Assembly: GCF_042408735.1 (NCBI RefSeq)
Contig: NZ_JBHOQV010000150.1
Span: 1 to 64,000 of the forward strand
DNA: 64,000 bases
Direction of reading: 5' to 3'
From: Thermogemmatispora sp042408735
GTDB lineage: Bacteria > Chloroflexota > Ktedonobacteria > Ktedonobacterales > Ktedonobacteraceae
Of this stretch, positions 26,241 through 35,107 are shown piece after piece; within the stretch, counting starts at the first letter, position 1, and each line of letters opens with the position of its first letter. Made by a program: the position numbers and the translations under genes. Under the pieces are notes generated by a model. The model saw nothing but the letters and a program-made list of their open reading frames with translations, searched no databases and was not told the DNA's origin.

Positions 26241-27593
26241 CTAGAGCGTATGACCCGCCGAGGTGGCCGCTGGCGCCGGCAGGCGCGGCCCACCCTGACC
26301 ACGGGCCGTGTTCAAATGAGACTGCACCTCGCGAATGGGAGAGAGCGGCCCGTTGACGGTATAGTAGCGGGTACCGGCCACCAGCAGCTCTTCAGCGGGG
26401 AAGCGGGTAATCACCTCACAGCCATCCCGGGTCACCACCAGTTGCTCCTCAATGCGGGCCGCCGTCCAGCCATCGCTGGCGGGCCAGAAAGTCTCGAGCG
26501 CAAAGACCATGCCCTCCTCGATGACCTCGGGATGATCGAAGGAAACCAGGCGGCTGAAGACCGGCTTCTCCCAGATCGTCAGCCCCACGCCGTGGCCGAA
26601 CTGCAGGGCGAAAGCGGCCTCCTCGTTAGGAAAGCCAAATTCCTCGGCACGCGGCCAGAGCTTGACCACATCGGCGGTTGTCACGCCCGGCTTGATGGCA
26701 TTGATGGCCACGTCGAGGATCTCACGGCAGCGCTTGTAAGCGTCGACCATAGCCGGCGAGGCGCTTCCAACCGCGAAGGTCCGGTAGTAGCAGGTGCGGT
26801 AACCGTTGAAGCTATGGAGAATGTCAAAATAGGCCGGGTCCCCAGGGCGCAGCACACGGTCGCTAAAGACGTGAGGGTGCGGGCTACAACGCTCGCCCGA
26901 GATAGCATTGACGCCCTCAACATGCTCGGAGCCAAGATCGTAGAGCACCTTGCTGACCAGGGCTACACACTCATTCTCGCGTACGCCCGGGCGCAGCCAG
27001 CGATACAACTCCTCATAGGCGGCGTCGACCATCATACAGGCCGTGGCCAGCAGCGTAATCTCGTCCTGCGTCTTGATCATGCGCGCCGTCTGCATGAGGT
27101 TTTGCCCGTCGGCAATGGTGATCCCCTCCCTCTGAAGAGCAAAGAGGACCTGCGGCTCGATGACGTCGACCCCTAGCGGCTCGTGGAGCAGGCCACGCTC
27201 CTCCAGTTCAATGCGGATCTTGCGCGCCACATCCTCGGCCCGTCCCGAGCCGGGGGCCATCGCCCCGCGCATAGTCGAGATACCGGCGCGGGCCCGCTCA
27301 CCCATCCAGGGGGCATAGAGCTGATCGTGACGAGCCGCCGAACCAAAGGTCCACAGGATCGGCTCGCCCTCCCGCGGCAGCAGGGTGAAGCGGAAGAGCT
27401 TGTCCATTGCCCAGGTCCCGATGTGGGTCGAGGTCAAATAGCGGATGTTGCTCATGTCGAAACAGAGGACAGCCCCCAGCTCCGACTCCCTGAGCAGCTT
27501 CTGAGCGCGCGCCAGCCGTTCACGACGCAGCCGCTCGTAGTCGACGCGCACTTCCCAGTCAACGGCCATTGGTCCATAGGTCTTGATCGCCAT
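26241..27593 (-). CDS. M24 (pita-bread fold) metallopeptidase-family protein with an altered metal site
   Basis: A 450-residue protein with an N-terminal creatinase-like domain (VLCFDMSNIRYLTSTHIGTW) and a C-terminal M24 fold. Of the five usual metal ligands, D257 (AYFDIL), H334 (FGHGVGL), E367 (FALETFW) and E382 (RIEEQ) are present. The second Asp of the GYxxDxxRT motif is C268 here (GYRTCYYRT). It may be a lyase or hydrolase that has left the prolidase chemistry, as creatinase and DddP have. It lies between E1 beta and E2 in the same direction, with GGAGGAG nine bases before the ATG, so a role in the same pathway is likely. No amino-peptidase role should be assumed. Confidence 0.85.
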   Translation of the reverse strand: MAIKTYGPMAVDWEVRVDYERLRRERLARAQKLLRESELGAVLCFDMSNIRYLTSTHIGTWAMDKLFRFTLLPREGEPILWTFGSAARHDQLYAPWMGERARAGISTMRGAMAPGSGRAEDVARKIRIELEERGLLHEPLGVDVIEPQVLFALQREGITIADGQNLMQTARMIKTQDEITLLATACMMVDAAYEELYRWLRPGVRENECVALVSKVLYDLGSEHVEGVNAISGERCSPHPHVFSDRVLRPGDPAYFDILHSFNGYRTCYYRTFAVGSASPAMVDAYKRCREILDVAINAIKPGVTTADVVKLWPRAEEFGFPNEEAAFALQFGHGVGLTIWEKPVFSRLVSFDHPEVIEEGMVFALETFWPASDGWTAARIEEQLVVTRDGCEVITRFPAEELLVAGTRYYTVNGPLSPIREVQSHLNTARGQGGPRLPAPAATSAGHTL

Positions 27594-27831
27594 AGCTCGA
27601 GTCTCCTCCCTCAGAGTGGCAACGCAGCGCCAGGCGCTCTCAGCCGGGCACCACGCGCCCGTGGATCAACGTTGATCGCCCTGACCGATGTGACGATACG
27701 ACAACAGTGATGACGAGATGAGATAAACGGGCGCTTGCGCCGAAAGCTTCCTTGCCGTTGACTGCGATTCCGCGCCCCGTGCCTGCCTCCCACGCCGAGC
27801 AGGCCGACGATAGTGAGAGCCTCCGCCGTGC

Positions 27832-28866
27832 TCAGACGCGCCCGCAGAGGGCTTTGGCCAGCTCCACCACGGCGGCAGGCGTCGGCACGGTCAAATCTTC
27901 GAGCACGGGAGAGAAGGGCACCGGCACATCCAGCGCACCGAGACGCTTGACCGGGGCATCGAGATAGTAGAAGGCACCTTCGTTAATGACGGCGGCAATC
28001 TCAGCGGTCACCCCATAGCTTTGATAGCCCTCGTCGACGACGATGACGCGGCCGGTCTTCCTGGCCGACTCAATCAGGGTCTGCCTGTCCAACGGCGAGG
28101 TCGTGCGCGGATCGATGACCTCGGCGCTGAGGCCGAGCTGCTCCAGCTCTTCGGCGGCGGCCAGAGCGACCTGAACCATGCTGCTGGTCGCCACGATGGT
28201 CAGGTCGCTTCCCTCGCGCTTGATATCGGCCACGCCAAAGGGAATGGTGTATTCCCCCTCGGGCACCGGCCCCTTGAGCTGGTACATCATCTTGTCCTCA
28301 AAGAAGAGGACCGGGTTATCGTCGCGAATGGCCGTCTTCAGCAGGCCCTTGGCATCGTAGGGCGTGGAGGGCAAGACCACCTTCAGCCCGGGCACGTGGC
28401 TGAACCAGGCATGCAAGCTCTGGCTATGCTGGGCCGCCGAGCGGCGCGTAGCCCCAAGCGTGGTGCGCACGACCAGAGGCACCTTGAGTTTGCCTCCGGA
28501 CATGTAGTGCACCTTGGCCGCCTGGTTGACGATCTGGTCCATGGCCAGAGTGAGAAAGTCGCCGAACATGATGTCGATCACGGGCCGCATGCCCGTCATG
28601 GCCAGACCCACGCCGATGCCCGTAAAGCCAGCTTCAGAGATGGGGGTGTCGATGACTCGCTCGGGGCCGAACTCTTCCACGAGACCGCTGAGGACCTTGA
28701 AGGCGGTCCCAGCTTCGGCGACATCTTCGCCCAGGATGAGCACCCGCGGGTCACGGCGCATCTCTTCGGCCAGAGCCTCGCGAATGGCCTGCCCAAGGGT
28801 GATTTCGCGCAGGCCCGCGGCGGCCTGCGACGCGCTGGCTTTGTGGGAAAGACTAGGCATAGACAT
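27832..28866 (-). CDS. 2-oxoacid dehydrogenase E1 beta subunit
   Basis: A 344-residue TPP-dependent E1 beta of the pyruvate/acetoin/branched-chain type. Signatures are LREITLGQAIREALAEEMRRDPRV, LGEDVAEAGTAFKV, DTPISEAGFTGIGVGLAMTGMRP (in part), MDQIVNQAAKVHYMSGG and VIDPRTTSPLDRQTLIES. The start ATG at 28866 lies inside the end of E1 alpha (14-base overlap) with AGAGGTGG upstream, so the two subunits are translationally coupled. Confidence 0.93.
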   Translation of the reverse strand: MSMPSLSHKASASQAAAGLREITLGQAIREALAEEMRRDPRVLILGEDVAEAGTAFKVLSGLVEEFGPERVIDTPISEAGFTGIGVGLAMTGMRPVIDIMFGDFLTLAMDQIVNQAAKVHYMSGGKLKVPLVVRTTLGATRRSAAQHSQSLHAWFSHVPGLKVVLPSTPYDAKGLLKTAIRDDNPVLFFEDKMMYQLKGPVPEGEYTIPFGVADIKREGSDLTIVATSSMVQVALAAAEELEQLGLSAEVIDPRTTSPLDRQTLIESARKTGRVIVVDEGYQSYGVTAEIAAVINEGAFYYLDAPVKRLGALDVPVPFSPVLEDLTVPTPAAVVELAKALCGRV

Positions 28867-29878
28867 GCTGGGCCACCTCTTGTGGATCAGGATAAGGAGC
28901 CTCCAGGGCGAAGCGCACCCCTGCCTCGATCGTGGCACGCACCCGCCGCTCGATCTCCGCCAACTGCTCATCTCCGGCCAGCCCCTGCTCGCTCAGCCAG
29001 GCCGCAAGAAGCTTGAGCGGATCACGATGGGTCTTCCACCATTCCTCTTCCTCGCGCGAGCGATAGTAGCTGCGCTGGATGTCGCCAACATGGTGACCGT
29101 AGAAACGGTAGGTGTTGCAGTGCAGATAAGCTGGCCCTTCGCCACGCCGCGCCCGCTCGACAAGCCGCGCCGCCGTCGCATAGACGGCCCGGACGTCCTG
29201 CCCGTCAACCTCCTCGGTCAGGATGCCAAAGGCCCGAGGTCGGGCCAGCATGTCGCCGGCAGTGGTCTCGCGATTAGGCGTGTACTCGTTGTAGAGGTTG
29301 TTCTCACAGACGTAGATGATCGGCAGCTTCCAGAGGGCCGCCATGTTCATGGCCTCGTAGAGCAGACCTTGCCCCAAGGCCCCGTCTCCAAAGAAGCAGA
29401 CTACCACCTGAGCGCTGCCGCGCCGCTTGCAGGAGAGCGCGGCCCCTGTGGCGATGCCAGCGCTCCCGCCAACGATGGCGTTGGCCCCCAGGTTGCCGCT
29501 ATCCTGGTCGGCGATGTGCATCGAGCCTCCTTTGCCGCGGCAGTAACCGGGCTGCTTGCCGAGCAGCTCGGCGAACATGCGATCGACCGTGGCACCCTTG
29601 GCTAAACAGTGGCCGTGGCCCCGATGGGTGCTGGTAATGTAGTCGTCACGGCGCAGGGCCGCGCAGACACCTACCGCTACCGCCTCTTCGCCGCTGTAGA
29701 GGTGGGCCAGGCCTGGCATCCTGGCACTCATATACAGCTCGTTGACTTGCTCTTCAAAGAGGCGAATGGTGAGCATCTGCTCGTAAAGGCCCAGCCAAAA
29801 TTGGCGCTCATCTGCCCGACTGGTTTCGTCGAGCGTCTGCGGGCGCTCCTCGGATGAGGTAATATGCTCTGAGACCAT
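28853..29878 (-). CDS. 2-oxoacid dehydrogenase E1 alpha subunit, acetoin-dehydrogenase-like
   Basis: A 341-residue TPP-dependent E1 alpha. TPP motif: GDGALGQGLLYEAMNMAALW ending in ENN. Other parts are ITSTHRGHGHCLAKGA, GKGGSMHIAD, GGSAGIATGAA and YRFYGHHVGD near residue 265. The GHGHCLAKG and GKGGSMH blocks are shared by acetoin and pyruvate dehydrogenases. It forms an alpha2beta2 E1 with the overlapping E1 beta. First gene of the complex; a -10 like TATACT sits about 100 bases upstream. Confidence 0.93.
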   Translation of the reverse strand: MVSEHITSSEERPQTLDETSRADERQFWLGLYEQMLTIRLFEEQVNELYMSARMPGLAHLYSGEEAVAVGVCAALRRDDYITSTHRGHGHCLAKGATVDRMFAELLGKQPGYCRGKGGSMHIADQDSGNLGANAIVGGSAGIATGAALSCKRRGSAQVVVCFFGDGALGQGLLYEAMNMAALWKLPIIYVCENNLYNEYTPNRETTAGDMLARPRAFGILTEEVDGQDVRAVYATAARLVERARRGEGPAYLHCNTYRFYGHHVGDIQRSYYRSREEEEWWKTHRDPLKLLAAWLSEQGLAGDEQLAEIERRVRATIEAGVRFALEAPYPDPQEVAQHVYA

Positions 29879-29980
29879 CGTCTTGCTTCTCCCGCTCCTG
29901 ACTGATGCCGCGCCCTCGCTTCAGGCCCCAACTGGCATGCCCGGCCAGCCATTCCGGCCTGACGAGAGGACAACAGGATG

Positions 29981-29986
29981 AGTATA
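29981..29986 (-). promoter_or_regulatory. Candidate -10 of the E1 alpha promoter
   Basis: TATACT read leftwards in a short AT-rich patch, giving an untranslated leader of about 95 bases. No good -35 is seen 17 bases upstream, so an activator may be needed. Confidence 0.35.
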
Positions 29987-30153
29987 TCTTAACTGCCCGA
30001 CGAACAGACTCAGTGCCCCGGCAGAGAGAGAGCAGGCCGCTTGCCCGTCCGGCTGCTCCGGCACCTGGGAAAGCCGGGGGATGCCTGGCCAGATCACCCA
30101 GGATGACACAGGCAGACGCCTGCAGTCTCCATCAGCCAGTCTGGCACTCGCAC

Positions 30154-30852
30154 CTAGCCGCGGTTGGCCGTTTCTAGATCCTGTCGAACCTGGCGTAGGT
30201 GTTCCTGCATAGCGGCCCGAGCGGCCTCGGCGTCGCGGCGGCTGAGCGCCTCTAAGATGCGCTTGTGATGGTATTGGGCCCGCTCCATCGCTCCGCCGAT
30301 GCGCGAGATGTGCTTGCGCTGCTCGCTGAGCAGGTCGACGATCGAGTCGACAAAAGTCAGGATGAGGCGATTGCCCGAAGCCGTTGCGAGCGTGCGATGA
30401 AAGTCGTTGTCGGCAGCGATGTAGGCATCGACATCGTGCAGGCTGGCATCCATCTGCTCGACAACGGCGCGCAGGCGCTGCAGATGCTCCTCGGTGGCCC
30501 GCGTCGCGGCCAGGGCGGCAATGCCCGGCTCAAGCAGCTCGCGCAGCTCTACCAGGTTGGCATAGCCGTCTTCCCGCCCAACGCGCACCATTAGCTCCAG
30601 GGTCTGCTGCATGGCACGCGAGGTGGCGTTGATGACGATGGTACCGCGTCCCGGTCGCATATCCACCAGCCCCCGCTGAGCCAGGGTCTTCATGGCCTCT
30701 CTCACCGCCGTCCGACTCGCTCCGAATTGCTCGCTTAATTCTCGCTCGCTCGGCAGGCGATCGCCGCTGCGCAGCTCGCCTCTCAGAATACGCTCTTCGA
30801 TTTGCTCGGCAATCTGTTCGAACAGCTTGCTCGATTGAATGGGTGTGTACAA
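30154..30852 (-). CDS. FadR-subfamily GntR transcriptional regulator
   Basis: A 232-residue regulator. The N-terminal winged helix (residues about 10-75) reads LRSGDRLPSERELSEQFGAS and RTAVREAMKTLAQRGLVDMR. The all-helical FCD ligand domain (about 95-225) contains the usual metal-site residues in DNDFHRTLA and HHKRILEAL. The start is probably TTG, six bases after GGAG. The gene lies upstream of the dehydrogenase complex in the same direction and divergent from the dehydrogenase at 31182. It likely represses these genes and itself through the palindrome at 30899-30917, releasing on binding a carboxylate. Confidence 0.92.
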   Translation of the reverse strand: MYTPIQSSKLFEQIAEQIEERILRGELRSGDRLPSERELSEQFGASRTAVREAMKTLAQRGLVDMRPGRGTIVINATSRAMQQTLELMVRVGREDGYANLVELRELLEPGIAALAATRATEEHLQRLRAVVEQMDASLHDVDAYIAADNDFHRTLATASGNRLILTFVDSIVDLLSEQRKHISRIGGAMERAQYHHKRILEALSRRDAEAARAAMQEHLRQVRQDLETANRG

Positions 30853-30898
30853 TCCTTTCTCCGCTGCAGCCAGGATCTTTACCCGGTCAGAGACCAGA

Positions 30899-30917
30899 TG
30901 GTATGTTTATCATACCA
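30899..30917. promoter_or_regulatory. GntR/FadR-type operator
   Basis: TGGTATG-TTTAT-CATACCA is a perfect 7-5-7 palindrome. FadR-subfamily operators typically have TGGT and ACCA ends. It lies 47 bases upstream of the GntR start, just downstream of that gene's -10 box, where binding would block transcription. Confidence 0.65.
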
Positions 30918-30920
30918 ATG

Positions 30921-30933
30921 ATTATAGTATAAT
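30921..30933. promoter_or_regulatory. Bidirectional -10 element (palindromic ATTATAGTATAAT)
   Basis: A 13-base palindrome giving TATAAT in both directions: leftwards at 30921-30926 for gntR and rightwards at 30928-30933 for the dehydrogenase at 31182. Neither has a strong -35 at 17 bases. It adjoins the operator. Confidence 0.5.
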
Positions 30934-31181
30934 CAGACCGTCAGCCTTTGGCAACCCCCGCCCCCCGGCCGGACACCCCCATTTGCCGGGCTTCAGTTGC
31001 CAGGGTGGCCGGGTGTGGAGCCTGGGGCTGGTTTCGAGCGCTTCCCGCCCGCCAGGGTGGCGAGCGGCGAGGGAGTGGCGGTTAAACTAATAGAGTAGTA
31101 GCTGTTGCCTTGAGAGCGTACTCGGAGAGCGTACTCGCGCTCTCTTAAGCAAGTCGAGAGCAGAGGAGGTTTTTGGCAACT

Positions 31182-32123
31182 ATGGCCAATCTGGGCTTCA
31201 TCGGTCTTGGGGCCATGGGCGGACGCATCGCCTCCCGTTTGCTGCAGGCCGGCCATACCCTCACGGGCTACAATCGCACTCGCGAGAAGGCAGGCTGGCT
31301 GCTGGAGGCCGGCATGCGCTGGGGAGAGAGTCCGGCGGCAGTGGCACAGGCGGCCGATGTTATTTTCAGTATGGTGGCCGATACGGCCGCCTTGCAGGCC
31401 ATCACCGAGGGACCACAAGGGCTGCTCGCCGGGTTGGGACCGGGCAAGATCTATGTCGATATGAGCACGGTCAGCCCTTCGGCCAGTCGGGCGCTGGCGC
31501 AGCGCGTTGCCGAGCGCGGGGCCGCGATGCTCGATGCTCCCGTCTCGGGAAGCACGGTCACGGTCGAACAGGGTCGGCTGGCCATTATGGTTGGCGGCGA
31601 GCGGACCATTTTTGAGCAGGTGCGCCCTATCCTGCTCGATATTGGTCCCAGGGTCAACTACGTCGGCCCCAATGGGCAGGCCGTGCTGATGAAGATCGCT
31701 ATCAACCTGAGTCTGCCGATCCAGTTCCTGGCTTTTAGTGAGGGGCTGCTGCTGGCCGAGAAGGGCGGAATTCCCCGCGAAACGGCTTTTCGCGTCTGGA
31801 TGGACAGCGTGGTGGCCTCGCCCGCCATGCAGTACCGTGGCCCTTTCGTATTGGAGCGCCCGGCGGAAGCCCTCTTTTCGGTGAATATGATGCAGAAGGA
31901 TCTGCTGTTGGCTCAGGAGCTGGGCCGCGAGGTTGACGTACCCCTGCCCTCGGTGGCGCTGGCCAACGAGCTGCTGACGGCGGCCCGAGCTTTGGGCCTG
32001 GGACGGGAAGACTTTGCAGTGCTCTTTGATGTGCTGGCCCACATGGCCGGCGTGACCGGCTCTCCCAGGGCAGGCCAGAACACGCCCCAGGCCGACGGAG
32101 CGGGAGAAGGCTCTGAGCGCTAG
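31182..32123 (+). CDS. 3-hydroxyisobutyrate dehydrogenase-family oxidoreductase
   Basis: A 313-residue beta-hydroxyacid dehydrogenase. NAD(P) motif FIGLGAMGGRIASRLLQAGH at the N-terminus; substrate motif MLDAPVSGSTVTVEQGRL; catalytic lysine in GQAVLMKIAINL near residue 170. The family oxidises 3-hydroxyisobutyrate, tartronate semialdehyde, beta-hydroxy acids or imines. AGGAGGT lies 11 bases before the ATG; a TTG three codons upstream is too close to it. Divergent from gntR and sharing its operator region, it is probably part of the same regulon. Confidence 0.9.
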   Translation: MANLGFIGLGAMGGRIASRLLQAGHTLTGYNRTREKAGWLLEAGMRWGESPAAVAQAADVIFSMVADTAALQAITEGPQGLLAGLGPGKIYVDMSTVSPSASRALAQRVAERGAAMLDAPVSGSTVTVEQGRLAIMVGGERTIFEQVRPILLDIGPRVNYVGPNGQAVLMKIAINLSLPIQFLAFSEGLLLAEKGGIPRETAFRVWMDSVVASPAMQYRGPFVLERPAEALFSVNMMQKDLLLAQELGREVDVPLPSVALANELLTAARALGLGREDFAVLFDVLAHMAGVTGSPRAGQNTPQADGAGEGSER

Positions 32124-32296
32124 CGCGCGACGGCTGGGGCTTGTCCGGGCCGGTCGCATGGTCGCGGGCGCTCTGGGGAGAGGAAGGAGAGGATGCCCTG
32201 GCCAGCGGTGGACCTGCTCTGTCGGGATCGGCAGCACTCGCTGGCCAGGCTTCTCCCACCGACCGCTATTCAGCAAGGAAGCAAGGAGGACGGCGC

Positions 32297-33577
32297 GTGA
32301 CTCAAATGCTGCTGCTACAACTGGCGCTGATTGTGGCCGCTGTTCAGCTCTGCGCGCTGGCTGGTCGGCGGCTGGGACTGCCGTCGGTGATCGGCGAGAT
32401 GGTGGCTGGGCTGCTGCTCGGGCCGAGCCTGCTCGGACGGCTGGCCCCGGCATTGGAGCACTGGCTTTTTCCGACCAATACTTTGGCGGGGCTGCAGGCC
32501 CTGGGAGATCTGGGCCTGATCTTCTACCTGTTCGCCTTGGGGGCCCAGCTCGATGTCGAGCTGGCCTGGCGCCAGAGCGGCCAGGTGCTGCTGGTCTCGC
32601 TCGCGAGCATGCTCCTGCCTTTTGGCAGCGGGATTGCTCTGGCCCTGCTCTTCTGGCCCAGGCTGGCGGGACCCCAGGCCACACTGCTTACCTTCGGGCT
32701 GTTGCTCGGAACGGCCCTGGCTATTACCGCTTTCCCGGTGCTGGCACGACTGCTGAGTGAGTGTGGCTGGCAGCAGACCCCTGTCGGCCAGGCCGCTTTG
32801 TTGTGCGCCGCTGTGGACGATGTGCTGGCCTGGTGCCTGTTGGCTTTGACTCTGGCTTTGACGCATGCCGACGGCTCCCTGCCAATGGTAGCCCTGACAC
32901 TGGCCTCAACGCTGCTCTTTAGCCTGGCGGCCTTTTTGCTGCTGCGCCCGGCACTGGCCTGGCTCGCCCGGCGTGAGGTGGCTCCGCCGCTGTTGACGGT
33001 CCTGAGTTTGCTCTTGCTCTTGCTCTGCTCGTATCTGACGGGAGCAATTGGCGTCCATCCGCTGTTTGGGGCCTTTGTGATGGGCCTTTGTCTGCCACGT
33101 CGACCGGTCCTGCTGCGATTGCCGCTGGCAGTGCAGGAGATCAACGATCTGCTGTTGCTGCCTCTCTACTTCGTCTATAGCGGTCTGCGCACACACCTCG
33201 ATCTGCTAGGCACAGGCCAACTCTGGCTGCTGGGCCTCCTGTTGCTGGCTGTGGCCTGCGCTGGCAAGCTGCTGGGGGGCACACTCGCCGCGCGCTGGAC
33301 GGGCCTGAGCCGGACCTGGCGCCAGTCTCTAGCCCTGGGAACCTTGCTGAATGCCCGGGGCCTGGTGGAACTGATCGTGCTCAACGTCGGGCTGGACGCC
33401 GGCCTGCTCTCGCCAGCGCTCTTCAGTATGGGCGTACTCATGGCACTGGCGACAACGGTCATGGCCTGCTGGCTGCTGCCGGCGATGGGAGTCGATGGGC
33501 CGAGGCCAGCAGCTTTTGCCACCCTCAGCCAGCAGGCCGTGCGGGAGGGAAGAGAGCCACCAGGGGCTGATCCCTAG
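32297..33577 (+). CDS. Kef/NapA-type cation:proton antiporter
   Basis: A 426-residue polytopic membrane protein with about twelve hydrophobic segments. Family features are RRLGLPSVIGEMVAGLLLGPSL near residue 25, LFALGAQLD, ITAFPVLARLLSE and LLNARGLVELIVLNVGL near the C-terminus. It has no C-terminal TrkA-N domain. It likely exchanges K+ or Na+ for protons. The start is GTG at 32297, with AAGGAGGA six bases upstream; the next ATG, three codons on, is too distant. It converges with the phosphoesterase fusion gene. Confidence 0.9.
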   Translation: MTQMLLLQLALIVAAVQLCALAGRRLGLPSVIGEMVAGLLLGPSLLGRLAPALEHWLFPTNTLAGLQALGDLGLIFYLFALGAQLDVELAWRQSGQVLLVSLASMLLPFGSGIALALLFWPRLAGPQATLLTFGLLLGTALAITAFPVLARLLSECGWQQTPVGQAALLCAAVDDVLAWCLLALTLALTHADGSLPMVALTLASTLLFSLAAFLLLRPALAWLARREVAPPLLTVLSLLLLLLCSYLTGAIGVHPLFGAFVMGLCLPRRPVLLRLPLAVQEINDLLLLPLYFVYSGLRTHLDLLGTGQLWLLGLLLLAVACAGKLLGGTLAARWTGLSRTWRQSLALGTLLNARGLVELIVLNVGLDAGLLSPALFSMGVLMALATTVMACWLLPAMGVDGPRPAAFATLSQQAVREGREPPGADP

Positions 33578-33607
33578 GCTAGGCAGGCGCCATGAGACGG
33601 GCGTCTG

Positions 33608-35107
33608 TCAGCGCTCCCGACCAGCGCCCGGGGAGGCGGTCGAGGCCGGCAGAGTGCTGAGCAGGTACCGCGTTACATGGGCCAGGGCCAGCACGTCCTC
33701 GGCGTTGTAGCGGGCAATCAGCTCGACAGGCAGGGGTTCCCCGAAGGTCCGATACTCCTCGTAGAGCAGGCCGGCCTCGAAACCATCCAGGTCGCCGCTC
33801 CAGGAGAAGCCGCACCAGCCAGCCACCTCCTTGAGCGACCAGCTCGTCAGCGGCAGCACCAGGATCTTCTTGAGCATCCGCAACAGGTCGAGCTTCGGCA
33901 GGGGCCTCCAGCGCAGCAGCAGGGGCGGTGCCCAACGGACGATCCCCTCCTCCATGGAGCGCTCGTCGAAGCAGCTACCGCTCCAGGAACAGAGGGTCGC
34001 GCCCGGATGGGCCGCGACATAGGCCAGGAAGTCCTCGAACATTGCGCGGCGACGGCTCCTATCCTCCTCGGGAACGATCCATTGACGCAGCTCCTGGCCG
34101 TCGAAAGCACCGATCAGCCACGGGTCAGGCGCGCTCCCCTTGAAAGGGCTGGGGGAGACCAGGCCGGTCTCTACGTCGTAGAAGAGCATGGATGAGGGGA
34201 ATTGCGGCGTCTCCAGCCAGACGGCCCGATTCTCCTCGCAGGCACACAGGTAGCTTTCCAGCCGCCGGCGACGCAAAGGACCAAATTGAATGGCCTTGAG
34301 TACCTCCGGCGGGGCCGTGCGCAGCTCATCCAGGCGCGTGATACCATAGGCGGCCAGCTTCTCGGCTCGCTGGGGACCAATGTGCGGCCCCCGCAGACGG
34401 GTGGGCGGCTTCAACCAGGTGACCGTCGGCGGGGAGGCCGTTGCATCCAGCTCGATCAGGGCAACGCGCGCCAGCTCGGGATTGGTGTCATCAGAGGCGG
34501 CATTGACTACCAGGCTGCCGCCTAGCAGGGCCGTTTTGCCGCCGCGCGAGTGGCAGTGTCCGCAGAGAACGAGGTCCGGCTGCTGGTCCAGCACAAAGTC
34601 TCTAAGGGCCTCTGAGCCTAGACGGCTGAAGCCGAAGCGAATGCCAATGTCGAGACGGCAGCCCGCCGGCGGCGTATGCGAGACTACCACCAAACGGCGA
34701 GCCTGCTCGCCCAGACGCCGACGGGCCTGCTCAAGGTGGCAGCGCACCTCGCCTTCCGAGTGGAGGATCCTGCCAATGGCGTTGCGCTCGCCATCACAGA
34801 TGGCACCTTCGATGCCAATGAAGCCAACGTCCTCGATCAAACATGGCTCGGCATGAAGATCACGCACCCCCGGCGCCTGCAAGATGAGGCGGTCCTCCGG
34901 CCAACAGTCGTTGCCGATGACTCCAAGCAGACCATAACGGGCATAGCCGGCCAGATGGGCAAAATAGTTTTGTTTCGGCGCGCTGAGAAAACGTCTCACA
35001 TCATCTCCCCCATAGACGATGACGTCAACGGGTGCCACGGAGCGCAGCAGCCGCTCAACAAGCTCCAACTGCTGAATGCGCCAGTCAGAAAAGAAGAAGA
35101 TGCGCAT
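33608..35107 (-). CDS. Metallophosphoesterase - HhH - RNase H-like (DEDD exonuclease) fusion protein
   Basis: A 499-residue protein of three parts. Residues 1-220 form a calcineurin-like phosphoesterase with D8 (FFSDWR), GGDD 33-36, GND 65-67, H144 (VVVSHTPP) and GHCH 183-186; the usual His after the first Asp is Arg. Residues 240-275 form a helix-hairpin-helix unit (HIGPQRAEKLAAYGI). Residues 305-482 form a YprB-like RNase H fold with D311/E313 (FYDVETG), D381 (CFDERS) and D471 (YNAEDVLAL). Both catalytic domains look largely intact, suggesting nucleic-acid processing. The start at 35107 (GGAG ten bases upstream) gives a first strand beginning MRIFFFSD; the longer frame adds unrelated sequence. 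No operon partner. Confidence 0.85.
   Translation of the reverse strand: MRIFFFSDWRIQQLELVERLLRSVAPVDVIVYGGDDVRRFLSAPKQNYFAHLAGYARYGLLGVIGNDCWPEDRLILQAPGVRDLHAEPCLIEDVGFIGIEGAICDGERNAIGRILHSEGEVRCHLEQARRRLGEQARRLVVVSHTPPAGCRLDIGIRFGFSRLGSEALRDFVLDQQPDLVLCGHCHSRGGKTALLGGSLVVNAASDDTNPELARVALIELDATASPPTVTWLKPPTRLRGPHIGPQRAEKLAAYGITRLDELRTAPPEVLKAIQFGPLRRRRLESYLCACEENRAVWLETPQFPSSMLFYDVETGLVSPSPFKGSAPDPWLIGAFDGQELRQWIVPEEDRSRRRAMFEDFLAYVAAHPGATLCSWSGSCFDERSMEEGIVRWAPPLLLRWRPLPKLDLLRMLKKILVLPLTSWSLKEVAGWCGFSWSGDLDGFEAGLLYEEYRTFGEPLPVELIARYNAEDVLALAHVTRYLLSTLPASTASPGAGRER

Noticed and set aside
30993..32684. 563-codon leftward frame opposite the hydroxyacid dehydrogenase
   Set aside because: Low-complexity Arg/Pro/Gln composition; the plus strand encodes a dehydrogenase with intact NAD and catalytic motifs.
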